Of a stretch of DNA of 61,478 nucleotides, positions 1-7,947 are shown piece by piece. The stretch lies in NCBI GenBank assembly GCA_028688475.1, contig JAQTYB010000003.1:1-61478 (forward strand). Direction: 5' to 3'. Numbering within the stretch: position 1 is the first letter of the stretch; the number at the start of each line of letters is the position of its first letter. Source of the stretch: Elusimicrobiales bacterium (lineage in GTDB: Bacteria; Elusimicrobiota; Elusimicrobia; Elusimicrobiales; Elusimicrobiaceae). Below the pieces are notes generated by a model. That model was not told the DNA's origin. It ran no database searches and saw only the letters and a program-made list of their open reading frames with translations. Position numbers and translations under genes: made by a program.

Positions 1-2
1 CC

Positions 3-86
3 ATCGACGGCGCGCAGCGCGTGGCCCTGCTTTACGATGGCGTTCAAATCGTAATTTATGAAGCTCATTTGGTCCCCCCGATGTAG
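3..86 (+). CDS. C-terminal end of an unidentified gene (partial)
   Basis: An open frame enters from the left edge and stops at TAG 84-86, giving about 27 residues ending in HLVPPM. It contains a plausible alternating hydrophobic stretch but no recognisable motif. It may be the tail of a gene lying outside the window. It overlaps the start proposed for the next reading frame, so one of the two is probably not real as drawn. Confidence 0.25.
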   Translation: MDGAQRVALLYDGVQIVIYEAHLVPPM

Positions 87-456
87 TTGCATGGTTTTCG
101 CTCTTTTGCCGACGTGGCGTCGACGAGGATATTATATTTTATGCGCGGCTATTTGGGGAATAGCTGTTTTTAAGGAATTTTCAGACGTTTCGCAACAGGC
201 TCTTGATTGGGAGGCTTTTCACAAAGCCTACAAGTTCGGAGTGGGCGAGCTTAAAGCAGGGCGGACGATATTCATACATTGCAAATGGGGGCGCGAACGC
301 ACCGGCACGCTGGCTGCGGCATTTTTGATACGCGCCAACGCTTGCAACGGACAGCGGCTGCGCAAGGAAGCGATGTGGGCCCGCATAACCGCCGACAACG
401 AAAAGGCTGACTTGCAGCCGGAATACAAGCCTTTGAAAAATGCCATGCACGACTAG
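58..456 (+). CDS. Tyrosine/dual-specificity phosphatase-like fragment
   Basis: The 132-residue reading frame carries HCKWGRERTG at about residues 74-83, a good match to the HCx5R(S/T)G active-site loop of cysteine-based protein phosphatases (nucleophile Cys75, phosphate-binding Arg81). The helix after the loop and the acidic C-terminus fit a small dual-specificity phosphatase. The first 35 or so residues are rich in Cys, Trp and Arg and do not resemble the usual N-terminal half with its general-acid Asp. The gene may therefore be 5'-truncated or frameshifted, and the ATG at 58 is only the first available start. Substrate unknown. It lies upstream of the TPP riboswitch with no evident link to thiamine genes. 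Confidence 0.45.
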   Translation: MKLIWSPRCSCMVFALLPTWRRRGYYILCAAIWGIAVFKEFSDVSQQALDWEAFHKAYKFGVGELKAGRTIFIHCKWGRERTGTLAAAFLIRANACNGQRLRKEAMWARITADNEKADLQPEYKPLKNAMHD

Positions 457-555
457 GTTTTCAATTTTGAGAAGCACAAAGACTGGATTTGCCAATAGGC
501 CTGCCTTTGGGGCAGGCGCTATGAAATATTGTGGGACAAATTTTTCAGCATTTCA

Positions 556-561
556 TATACT
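556..561 (+). promoter_or_regulatory. Candidate -10 box of the thi operon
   Basis: TATACT lies 10 nt before the TPP aptamer, where a transcription start just ahead of the riboswitch is expected. No convincing -35 hexamer is seen. A GC hairpin at about 498-516 lies upstream and has no T-run. Confidence 0.35.
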
Positions 562-570
562 ATTCACACT

Positions 571-665
571 GTCAGGGGTGTTTTCCGGTCGCGCGGAAGA
601 CTGAGAGAAGAGGCTTTTCTTCAACCCATAGAACCTGATCCGGGTAATTCCGGCGTAGGGATGAC
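571..665 (+). promoter_or_regulatory. TPP (THI-box) riboswitch
   Basis: The aptamer shows the conserved order GGGGTG, then CTGAGA at 601-606, then ACCC and GAACCTGATC at about 624-640, then GGGTAATTCCGGCGTAGGG. These are the diagnostic pyrimidine- and pyrophosphate-binding segments of the TPP riboswitch. It lies about 70 nt before the thiM start. The stretch 666-736 is presumably the expression platform. There is no clean poly-T terminator, and the SD (GGGAGGA at 728-734) lies close by, so control could act on translation. Confidence 0.95.
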
Positions 666-736
666 TGCCGAAAGACCGCTTCGTTCCTTTCCGCTTCATG
701 CGCTCCTGACAATTTGGAATATTGCAGGGAGGACGC

Positions 737-1537
737 ATGGAAAAAACCGTTTCCGCCGAATCGTTGTGGTCGGACCTCGAAAAAATCAGAAAAATATCCC
801 CGCTGGTCCATAACATCACAAATTATGTGGCGATGAATTCTACCGCCAACATTCTGCTGGCTCTCGGCGCTTCGCCTGTGATGGCGCATGCCCGCGAGGA
901 GGCCGCCGAAATGGCCAGCATCGCGCAGAGCCTTGTCGTGAACATAGGAACGCTCGGCCCGCTTTGGGTCGCGGGCATGCTCAAGGCGGCAAACGCCGCG
1001 AAGAGAAAAAGCATTCCCGCCGTGCTGGACCCCGTCGGCGCAGGAGCGACGAAGTACCGCACGCAAACCGCGCTGCGCCTGATGAAAACGGGCGCGTTTT
1101 CCGCCATAAGGGGCAATGCGTCGGAAATAATGGCGCTGGGAGGAGCCAAAGCCGCGACAAAAGGCGTGGACGCGGCGCACCAGCCGGAGCAGGCGTTTGA
1201 ATGCGCGCAAAAACTGGCCGCGGAAACGGGCGCGGTCATCGTGGTGAGCGGCGCGGTTGACCTGATAGTCCGCAAGGACCGCGCGGCGAGAATATATAAC
1301 GGGCACCCGTTAATGGCGAAAGTTACCGCCATGGGCTGCGCGGCCACGGCGGTTACGGGCGCGTTCCTCGCGGTGAATCCCGATGCGTTTTCCGCCTGCG
1401 CGAACGCAATGGCGCTCATGGGAATCTGCGGCGAAATAGCGGCGCGCGATTGCGCCGGGCCGGGCGCGTTCCAGTCCGCTTTCATTGACGCGGTTTACAA
1501 TCTGAAACAGCGCGATATCAAAATGAGGCGCGGATGA
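737..1537 (+). CDS. thiM: Hydroxyethylthiazole kinase ThiM
   Basis: Salvage kinase that phosphorylates 4-methyl-5-(2-hydroxyethyl)thiazole for coupling by ThiE. The 266-residue protein has the family features: NITNYV near the N-terminus, GASPVMAH, the LDPVGAGATKYR segment, the RGNASE motif and a C-terminal TAMGCAATAVTGAF-like glycine-rich anion hole with the expected Cys. ATG 737 is chosen over TTG 722 because GGGAGGA ends 2-3 nt upstream of it and it matches family length. First gene of a riboswitch-controlled operon. The stop overlaps the thiE start by 4 nt (ATGA). No thiG, thiS or thiH is in the window, so thiazole may be scavenged. Confidence 0.93.
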   Translation: MEKTVSAESLWSDLEKIRKISPLVHNITNYVAMNSTANILLALGASPVMAHAREEAAEMASIAQSLVVNIGTLGPLWVAGMLKAANAAKRKSIPAVLDPVGAGATKYRTQTALRLMKTGAFSAIRGNASEIMALGGAKAATKGVDAAHQPEQAFECAQKLAAETGAVIVVSGAVDLIVRKDRAARIYNGHPLMAKVTAMGCAATAVTGAFLAVNPDAFSACANAMALMGICGEIAARDCAGPGAFQSAFIDAVYNLKQRDIKMRRG

Positions 1538-2190
1538 AAACGGATTATTCACTATATCTCGTCGCGGACGCCAGGTATTGCCTGCATCACCCGATTGAAA
1601 AAGTGGTGGAGCAATCCGTAGCCGCCGGCGTCGGCATCGTGCAGTTGCGGGACAAGTCGCTGTGCGACAGGGATTTCATGCGGCTTGCCTCAAGACTTCA
1701 GCATATCCTGTCAAAATTCGACATTCCCCTGATTGTAAACGACAGGGTGGCCGTGGCCTTCGCCGTCGCGGCGGACGGAGTGCATCTGGGGCGCAACGAC
1801 ATGCCGCCGGAACACGCCCGTAGAATACTGGGCCCGAAGGCGATAATCGGACTCTCCGTCGAAACCGTCGAGCAGGCGGAAAAAGCCGCGCTGTCCTGCG
1901 CGGATTATCTGGCCGCAAGCCCTGTTTTCGCCACTCCCACAAAGACCGACGCGCCAAAACCGGTGGGACTTGAGGGACTCGCGCGCATGAAAACCGCGGC
2001 GGGCGGCAAACCGCTGGCGGCGATAGGCGGAATCAACCGCTCCAATGCCGCCGAGGCGCTGCGGCATGGGGCCGATTCGCTGGCGGTGGTTTCAGCAATC
2101 TGTTCTGCGCAGGACCCCGCCGCCGCTGCGGCTGATTTAAGAAAAATAATTTCAGGAGGCAGACATGACCCAACTCGAATCCGCCTGTAA
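1534..2190 (+). CDS. thiE: Thiamine-phosphate synthase ThiE
   Basis: TIM-barrel enzyme joining HMP-pyrophosphate and thiazole phosphate to give thiamine phosphate. Family hallmarks are visible: VGIVQLRDKS (pyrophosphate/Arg-Lys region), LIVNDRVAVA, DGVHLGRND, GLSVETVEQA, YLAASPVFATPTK and IGGINRSNA. The length (218 residues) is typical. The start lies inside the thiM stop and the 3' end overlaps thiC by 26 bp, pointing to tight translational coupling. Confidence 0.94.
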   Translation: MKTDYSLYLVADARYCLHHPIEKVVEQSVAAGVGIVQLRDKSLCDRDFMRLASRLQHILSKFDIPLIVNDRVAVAFAVAADGVHLGRNDMPPEHARRILGPKAIIGLSVETVEQAEKAALSCADYLAASPVFATPTKTDAPKPVGLEGLARMKTAAGGKPLAAIGGINRSNAAEALRHGADSLAVVSAICSAQDPAAAAADLRKIISGGRHDPTRIRL

Positions 2191-3433
2191 AGGAATTATC
2201 ACTCCCCAAATGAAAATCGCCGCGCGAAGGGAAGGCGCAAGCGCGGAAACCGTCAGAAAAGAGGTGGCGGCGGGACGCGCGGTAATCGCGGCGAATATCC
2301 GTCATAAGAGCCTGCTCCCGGTCGTCATAGGCCGCCGTTTCGGCTGCAAGATAAACGCCAATCTGGGAAACTCCGGGTTTTCCACCCACGGCGGCGAAAT
2401 CAAAAAGCTCCGGCTGGCCGTTAAGTGGGGGGCGGACGCCGTGATGGATTTGTCCACCGGCGGCGACTTGCGCAAGCTGCGCCGGGCGTTTGTGCGGCGC
2501 AGTCCTGTCCCCGTCGGCACCGTGCCGGTTTACGAGGCGATGCTGCGCGCCGGAACGGTGGAAAACATAACGCCGGAACTGCTGCTGCAAGTAATACGGG
2601 AACACGCCGAAGACGGCGTGGATTTTATGACGGTCCATGCCGGAATTTTAAGAAAACATATCCCCTTTGCCAAAACCCGCGTAATGGGCATTGTCTCCCG
2701 GGGCGGCGCCATACTGGCGAAATGGATGAATCACCACCGCAGTGAAAACCCGCTCTACACGCATTTCGCCGATATCTGCCGGATTTTCAGGGAATACGAC
2801 GTTACGTTCAGCCTCGGCGACGCGCTGCGCCCCGGCTGCCTGGCGGACGCCTGCGACAGGGCGCAATACGCCGAGCTGGAAACTCTGGGGGAGCTGGTTG
2901 CCGTCTCGCGCAAGTCCGGCGCGCAGGCGATGGTTGAGGGGCCGGGGCATGTGCCGCTTGATCAAATCGCGGGCACCGTAAAAAAAGCGCTGAGGGTTTG
3001 CCACGACGCGCCGTTTTACGTTCTCGGCCCGTTGGTCACGGATATCGCCGCCGGTTATGACCATATAAACGCGGCCATCGGCGCGGCGCAGGCCGCCCTC
3101 CACGGCGCGTCGTTTCTGTGTTATGTGACGCCAAAGGAGCATGTCGGATTCCCCGATTGCGAGGATGTGCGGCAGGGGATAATGGCGTTGAGGACCGCCG
3201 CGCACGCCGCCGATATAGCGCGCGGTCTCGAAGGCGCGCGGCGGCGGGACGACGAAATGTCCAAAGCGCGCTACGCTATGGACTGGAAACGCCAATTCGC
3301 GCTCGTGCTTGACCCCGGCAGGGCGCGGGAATACCGTTTTCAAACCATAACCGAAACCGTCTCGGAACACTGCGCGATGTGCGGGCCGAAATTCTGCTCG
3401 GTTAAAAACTCGCGGGAAGCGTGCGGGAGATGA
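2165..3433 (+). CDS. thiC: Phosphomethylpyrimidine synthase ThiC
   Basis: Radical SAM-like enzyme converting aminoimidazole ribotide to HMP phosphate. The C-terminal CAMCGPKFC motif is the CX2CX4C site that binds the [4Fe-4S] cluster. Conserved internal segments include NANLGNSG, the DAVMDLSTGGD region, SRGGAI, SLGDALRPG and EGPGHVPL. At 422 residues it is the short bacterial/archaeal form without the long N-terminal extension. ATG 2165 has AGGAGG 5 nt upstream and overlaps the end of thiE. Supplies the pyrimidine moiety that ThiD and ThiE use downstream. Confidence 0.96.
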   Translation: MTQLESACKGIITPQMKIAARREGASAETVRKEVAAGRAVIAANIRHKSLLPVVIGRRFGCKINANLGNSGFSTHGGEIKKLRLAVKWGADAVMDLSTGGDLRKLRRAFVRRSPVPVGTVPVYEAMLRAGTVENITPELLLQVIREHAEDGVDFMTVHAGILRKHIPFAKTRVMGIVSRGGAILAKWMNHHRSENPLYTHFADICRIFREYDVTFSLGDALRPGCLADACDRAQYAELETLGELVAVSRKSGAQAMVEGPGHVPLDQIAGTVKKALRVCHDAPFYVLGPLVTDIAAGYDHINAAIGAAQAALHGASFLCYVTPKEHVGFPDCEDVRQGIMALRTAAHAADIARGLEGARRRDDEMSKARYAMDWKRQFALVLDPGRAREYRFQTITETVSEHCAMCGPKFCSVKNSREACGR

Positions 3434-4212
3434 GGAACTGCCCAATCGCGCTCTCAATCGCCGGCTCGGACAGTTCGGGCGGAGCCGGCATACAGGCGGA
3501 TATCAAGACATTCTCCGCGCTGGGCTGCTGCGCGATGACCGCCGTGACCGCGCTCACCGCCCAGAACACCAAAGGCGTCCAGGCGGTGTTTCCCGTGCCC
3601 GCAGCGTTCATAGGGCGGCAAATCTCGGCGGTGCTTGGCGATATCGGCGCGGACGCCGTGAAAATAGGAATGCTCGGCGGCGCGGCTGCGGCGGAAACCG
3701 TCGCGGCGGCATTGAGGAAACATAAAGCGAAAAACATCGTGCTGGACCCCGTGATGTTTTCAAAAAACGGCGTCCGGCTGCTGGCGGCGGGCGCGGAGAA
3801 TGTTTTGCTTGGGAAACTTGTGCCCATGTCCGCGGTTTTCACGCCGAATATCCCGGAAGCGCAGGTTTTGCTGGGCGAAAAAATAACTTCCGCGTCCGAT
3901 ATGGAACTGGCGGCGATAAAGCTGGCGCGGTACGGCGCGCGCGCCGTCGTCGTCAAGGGCGGGCATTTAGGCGGGAGCAAAAGCCCCGATTGCGCCTATC
4001 TTGGCCGCCTGAAAAAAACGTATTGGTTTGATTCCACAAGAATCCGCGCGAAAAACACCCACGGCACGGGCTGCGTTTTTTCCGCCGCCATAGCCGCGTA
4101 TCTGGCGAAAGGCTGCGCCATCCCCGAGGCGGTGCGGCGCGCTAAAACGCATCTGGCAGCGGCGCTGCGGCAAGGCGTGAAATACGGCGGCTGCTGCGGA
4201 TCGTTATTTTGA
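3430..4212 (+). CDS. thiD: HMP / HMP-phosphate kinase ThiD
   Basis: Ribokinase-fold enzyme phosphorylating HMP-P to HMP-PP. The N-terminus ALSIAGSDSSGGAGIQADIKT, KIGMLG, the VLDPVMFSKNG segment and the NTHGTGCVFSAAIAA anion hole are diagnostic. ATG 3430 overlaps the thiC stop as ATGA; a GTG at 3421 is possible but less likely. About 260 residues, the size of stand-alone ThiD. Last gene of the thi operon. Its 3' end overlaps the convergent mcsB gene by 9 bp, and no terminator is seen between them. Confidence 0.94.
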   Translation: MRNCPIALSIAGSDSSGGAGIQADIKTFSALGCCAMTAVTALTAQNTKGVQAVFPVPAAFIGRQISAVLGDIGADAVKIGMLGGAAAAETVAAALRKHKAKNIVLDPVMFSKNGVRLLAAGAENVLLGKLVPMSAVFTPNIPEAQVLLGEKITSASDMELAAIKLARYGARAVVVKGGHLGGSKSPDCAYLGRLKKTYWFDSTRIRAKNTHGTGCVFSAAIAAYLAKGCAIPEAVRRAKTHLAAALRQGVKYGGCCGSLF

Positions 4213-5259
4213 CGTGATGGCGGCGCGTATCAGTTCGGCGCGGCGAATGTCGCGCAGCGCGGGCGGTGCGGACGGTTTCGGGCATCGCAGCGCGATGTGC
4301 GCGGGGCGGGCCGATATCAGCAGTTCGCGCAGGACGCTTTTGGAGACGGGAATTTCCACTCCCGCGCTTTGCGCCGCCAGCACGGCGGAAATATGCTTTG
4401 ACGCTTCCTCAAACGAGATTATCCGCGCGGTTTCAAGCGTTCCGTACGCGCGCCAGCCCTCGTCCGCCGCCTGAACGGATTTCTCTCCGCTGAAAGTCCA
4501 GCGGCGAGCCTCGCGTTCCGCCGCGCAGAGAAAACGCGCCGCGGATTGCGCGGCGTTCGCTGTTTCAGTTTCGCTTCTGCCGAAAGACGAAGCGTTGAAA
4601 ATTTCATAAAAACCGCCCGCCGCCAAATCCGTCCCGACGGCGGCGGATTTCCAGGCCACGAACAGGTTGTCCAGGTTTTTCAGAGCGGAGCCGGCGCGCC
4701 CGGAGCGCGTCAAAAACGGCAGATGCAGCGTCAGGCTTACGCGCAGGCCGGTGCCCGCGTGTTCAGGAGCGGGGGAGAGCCAGCCGAACTGCGCGTCGAA
4801 GGCGGTTTCAAATCCCGAAAGCCCGTCGGCCATATTGGAGGCGGCATCGCACAGCTCCTGCGCGCAAAAACCCGCGCCCGCCAGCTCCAGACGCAGATGG
4901 TCCCGCCAGTTCACCAGCGCGCAGGTTTCCTCCCCCGGAACGCAGAGCAGCGCGGCGTGCGCGGCCTGATTGGGAGAATCGGCATCCAGCAGCCCCCGCT
5001 CGGAAAGTATGCGCCCCGCGAGCGCGTCCGGCGCGGCGAAAGATATTTTGGCGGCGGCGGCGAACACGCTCATGCGGCGCAGTTTCTTGAGCAGCGCATC
5101 GCGGATATCAAGCAGTTCCGCGTTTGCGGCGCGCGGCGCGAAGCGGAAATCGGCGAGATTGCGCGCGAGCCGCGCCCGCGTCCAGAGGACGACATCGCTG
5201 TCCGGCCCCTCTTTTCGCGCCCACGCGGGCGCGGCGGCGGCAAGCTGTTTAATGCGCAC
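4204..5259 (-). CDS. mcsB: McsB-like protein arginine kinase, degenerate active site
   Basis: Related to the ATP:guanido phosphotransferase McsB, which phosphorylates arginines to mark proteins for ClpCP. Recognisable parts are the N-terminal DVVLWTRARLARNL (ATP-binding Arg pair) and GTGLRVSLTLHLP. The family NEED box is NWRD here (VNWRDHLRL, about residues 117-125), so both catalytic glutamates are absent. The phosphagen-kinase Cys in the SCPTN loop is Ala (SPAPE). GTG start inside the end of mcsA, overlapping by 11 bp. 351 residues, near full length. It may be a pseudokinase acting with McsA, or may use other residues; which is not decidable from sequence. Confidence 0.85.
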   Translation of the reverse strand: MRIKQLAAAAPAWARKEGPDSDVVLWTRARLARNLADFRFAPRAANAELLDIRDALLKKLRRMSVFAAAAKISFAAPDALAGRILSERGLLDADSPNQAAHAALLCVPGEETCALVNWRDHLRLELAGAGFCAQELCDAASNMADGLSGFETAFDAQFGWLSPAPEHAGTGLRVSLTLHLPFLTRSGRAGSALKNLDNLFVAWKSAAVGTDLAAGGFYEIFNASSFGRSETETANAAQSAARFLCAAEREARRWTFSGEKSVQAADEGWRAYGTLETARIISFEEASKHISAVLAAQSAGVEIPVSKSVLRELLISARPAHIALRCPKPSAPPALRDIRRAELIRAAITSK

Positions 5260-5770
5260 GGCGTCTTTTCCCCGCGGAGGATTTCAAAATATTACGCAGC
5301 CGCGCCGCTTTCTCGAAATCTTCGCGGGCGACGGCGGACTTGATGCCGGCTTCCAGAGAGGCGGAGTCGAATTTTATGGCTTTCAGCTTGAGCTCTCCCG
5401 AATCCGGCGGTGCGCTTCCGGCGTGGCGGCTGAAGCCGGACAGGCGCCGGACGAAACATTCAAGCTGCGGGCGGAAAGCGTCGTAGCAATGCGGGCAGCC
5501 GAGCAGTCCGGTCTGGCGGAACTCGCCATAGGCAAGCGCGCAAAAAGGGCACTTCAGACGCAGGTCCCGGCCCGCTGCCGGCGCGGTTTGCGCCCAGTCC
5601 GCGCCGCGCAGCGGCACGGCATAATAGGAAAGCGTGCCGCTTTCAAGACCGAGCTCTTTTTCCTTGAGCGCCAGGCAGCGCGCGCACAGGAACAGCCGCG
5701 TCAGCTTGTTTGTGACGGCGGCTTTGACGACGAACTCGGCCTCGTTTTTGCGGCAGCGTCTGCAAAGCAT
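5249..5770 (-). CDS. mcsA: McsA, zinc-finger/UVR-domain activator
   Basis: 173 residues. The N-terminus has CRRC followed by CARC, and a second pair CPFC and CPHC lies near the middle; these fit McsA treble-clef zinc sites. The C-terminal 40 residues (SASLEAGIKSAVAREDFEKAA region) form a UVR motif. In Firmicutes McsA activates and stabilises McsB; the adjacent overlapping mcsB supports the same pairing here. No ctsR or clpC is next to it, unlike the Bacillus operon; the upstream neighbour is lolD instead. Confidence 0.88.
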   Translation of the reverse strand: MLCRRCRKNEAEFVVKAAVTNKLTRLFLCARCLALKEKELGLESGTLSYYAVPLRGADWAQTAPAAGRDLRLKCPFCALAYGEFRQTGLLGCPHCYDAFRPQLECFVRRLSGFSRHAGSAPPDSGELKLKAIKFDSASLEAGIKSAVAREDFEKAARLRNILKSSAGKRRRAH

Positions 5771-5786
5771 TTTAATTTCCGGCTCT

Positions 5787-6482
5787 TCAGATTTCCCGGC
5801 TGAAGGCGGCGGGGGTGATTTCGTTTAGCTTGCCGTGGGCGAGACTGAGCACGCGGTCGCCGTAGCCGATGGCTTCGTTGTTGTGGGTGGCCAGCAGCAC
5901 CGCCACGCCGCCGCGGGAGAGCTCTTTCAAATCGCCGAATACGCGGCGCGCGTTGTCGCCGTCGAGATTGCCGGTGGGCTCGTCGGCGAAAATTATGCGG
6001 GGCCGGTTGCGCAGCGCGCGGGCTATGGCGGCGCGCTGGCGCTCGCCGCCGCTCATCTCGGGAGGGAACTTGCGCGCGGCGTGGGCGAGGCTGAAACGTT
6101 CGAGCAGCTTGAGCGAATGCTCCGGGTTGGGCTGGCCGCGCATGAGGGCGGGCAGTTCCACGTTTTCCAGCACGGTGAACTCCGGCAGCAGCGAATCGAA
6201 CTGGAAGATGAAGCCTATTTTGCGCGAGCGCAGCGCGGCTTTCTCGTCCTCGCGGAGATTGGCCGCATCCGCGCCGTCTATGGAAAACGAGCCGCCGGTG
6301 GGAACGTCCAGCAGTCCCAGTATGTTTAGCAGCGTGGATTTGCCGGAGCCCGACGGACCCAGCAGGACGAGGAACTCGCCCTCCTTCACGGACAGGCTGA
6401 TATCCTCGAAAACTTTGACCGCGGACGCGCCTTCGCCGTAGGTTTTGGCGAGGCCGCGCGCTTCGAGGAGGGCGTCAGCCAT
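5787..6482 (-). CDS. lolD: Lipoprotein export ABC ATPase LolD
   Basis: Cytoplasmic ATPase of the LolCDE/MacB type. Walker A GPSGSGKST at residues 42-50, Q-loop in FIFQFDSLLPEF, signature MSGGERQR at about 143-150, Walker B IIFADE at about 164-169 and H-loop in LLATHN. The Q-loop/PEFTVLENV segment and the 231-residue length fit LolD. Its start overlaps the end of the permease gene by 8 bp, so the pair forms one unit for releasing lipoproteins from the inner membrane. Confidence 0.92.
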   Translation of the reverse strand: MADALLEARGLAKTYGEGASAVKVFEDISLSVKEGEFLVLLGPSGSGKSTLLNILGLLDVPTGGSFSIDGADAANLREDEKAALRSRKIGFIFQFDSLLPEFTVLENVELPALMRGQPNPEHSLKLLERFSLAHAARKFPPEMSGGERQRAAIARALRNRPRIIFADEPTGNLDGDNARRVFGDLKELSRGGVAVLLATHNNEAIGYGDRVLSLAHGKLNEITPAAFSREI

Positions 6483-7707
6483 AGTGAATCGCCTCCACCG
6501 GGCTTACCGCCGAGGCGCGGCGCGCCGGATAGAGCGTGGCCAGAAAACAAAGCGCGTAGCTTCCCAGCACAATCGCCGTTATGTCGGACAGCTTCACGGC
6601 TACGGGCACCCGCGTGATGTAATAAATATCGCCCGGCAGCTCAACGAGATTGAAGGTGGATATGGCCCAGCACAGCGCCAGCCCCAGCGCGATGCCCAGC
6701 GCGATGCCAGTGGTGCCGATAAGAAAGCCCTCCAACAGAAATATGCGGCGTATCACGCCCGGCGTGGCGCCCATGGCGCGCATGATGCCGATGTCGCGCA
6801 GTTTTTCCACGCTCAGCAGAATCAGGTTCGAGGCGATGTTCAGCGCCGCCACGAAAACGATGAGCGTCAGTATGAGAAACATCACGAATTTCTCCAGTTT
6901 CAGCGCGGCGTAAAGCGTGCGGTTCATGTCCGCGAAAGTCTTGACGACGTAGGGAAATCCGGCGAGGACGGTCAGCCGGCGCGCGGCGCGCGGCGCCTGC
7001 TGCATGTCGTGCAGCCGCACTTCCATGCCGGTGAACGCGCCGCCGAGGCCGAGAAATTCCGAGGCGTCCTCCGCCAGCGCGTAGCCCATGCCGTTGTCGA
7101 ACTCGTAATAGCCGGTTTTTATGAGGCCGGAGACGCGGAACTTTTTCATTTTCGGGATGATGCCGATGGCGGTGGCGATGGACTTGGGCGAGACCAGCAC
7201 CACGTCGTCTCCCGTCCAGACGTTCATGTTTTTCGCCAGTTCCTCGCCGAGCACCAGCGGCGGCGGCGTCTCTTTTTCGCCGAGGCGCTTTTTGGGCTCC
7301 CAGCCGCCTTCGCTGAAGGAGCGTTGCAGCAGGCTGACATCCTTTTCTCTGGACGGCTCCACGCCGCGCAGCACCACGCCCAGCGAGCGCCCGCTTATGG
7401 TCAGTATGGCCTGCCCCAGCACCATGGGCGCGGTGGCCGCCACGTCAGGGTCGCGCGAGACTTTGGACTCCAAATCGCGGTAAGCCTGCGGCGCCATCTG
7501 GCCGAAGATTACGATATGCGATTGCGCGCCGGTGATTTTTTTCTGGATATCGTCCTGAAAACCGTTCATCACCGACAGCGTGGTGACAAGCGCCGCCACG
7601 CCCACCGCCACGCCCGCCACGCCGATAATGGTGGTGATTATGGCGAACAGGCCTTTGCGTTTGGCTTTGAGATAGCGTCCGGCTATGAACATCTCGAATT
7701 TCATCAT
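6475..7707 (-). CDS. LolC/LolE-family lipoprotein-releasing permease
   Basis: About 410 residues. One N-terminal membrane helix (FAIITTIIGVAGVAVGVAALV) with the LolC/E signature MNGFQDDIQKKI follows the FEMFIAGRYLKAKR start. A large periplasmic domain and three C-terminal helices (around KFVMFLILTLIVFVAALNI, GFLIGTTGIALGIALGLAL and TAIVLGSYALCFLATLYPA) follow. DIGIMRAMGATPG is the FtsX-family coupling segment. Only one permease gene is present, so the transporter may be a homodimer, as in LolF-type systems. ATG 7707 is preferred to an upstream in-frame start at 7788 because the longer form would translate through a terminator hairpin. Confidence 0.9.
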   Translation of the reverse strand: MMKFEMFIAGRYLKAKRKGLFAIITTIIGVAGVAVGVAALVTTLSVMNGFQDDIQKKITGAQSHIVIFGQMAPQAYRDLESKVSRDPDVAATAPMVLGQAILTISGRSLGVVLRGVEPSREKDVSLLQRSFSEGGWEPKKRLGEKETPPPLVLGEELAKNMNVWTGDDVVLVSPKSIATAIGIIPKMKKFRVSGLIKTGYYEFDNGMGYALAEDASEFLGLGGAFTGMEVRLHDMQQAPRAARRLTVLAGFPYVVKTFADMNRTLYAALKLEKFVMFLILTLIVFVAALNIASNLILLSVEKLRDIGIMRAMGATPGVIRRIFLLEGFLIGTTGIALGIALGLALCWAISTFNLVELPGDIYYITRVPVAVKLSDITAIVLGSYALCFLATLYPARRASAVSPVEAIHYG

Positions 7708-7713
7708 AATGCC

Positions 7714-7752
7714 CGCAAAAAAGACGCAGCGCCCGCGGCGCACTGCGTCTTT
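7714..7752 (-). terminator. Rho-independent terminator just before the Lol permease
   Basis: Perfect 10-bp arms AAAGACGCAG (7720-7729) and CTGCGTCTTT (7743-7752). Read on the minus strand the hairpin is followed by TTTTTT. It ends only 7 nt before the proposed permease ATG at 7707. It may end the regulator transcript coming from 9.0-7.95 kb, or serve as an attenuator. Confidence 0.75.
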
Positions 7753-7947
7753 CATTCTAACAGGCCATGACAAAGTCCGCAAGGGCAAAGCGCGGCGGTT
7801 TTTTTATGCGTTTTGTTATTGACAAAGTTTTCACGCCGAGCTATTCGTCGCGCGGAACGGTCAACTGCGGCATATATGCCGCGCCGCCGGGGAGCCACTT
7901 CCCTGTTTTCGCACAAAAGCCGGGCGCTGGCGCAGGCGGCGCAGCCA

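Noticed and set aside
4546..5343. Long plus-strand open frame opposite mcsB/mcsA
   Set aside because: Arg/Gly/Ala-rich translation from the high-GC antisense strand with no motif; mcsB and mcsA are clear on the other strand.
7720..7752. Terminator serving the plus strand
   Set aside because: The plus-strand side lacks a T-run; the U-tract is on the minus strand.
6445..7770. 441-codon plus-strand frame opposite the Lol permease
   Set aside because: His/Arg/Gln-rich antisense shadow; the permease is well supported.
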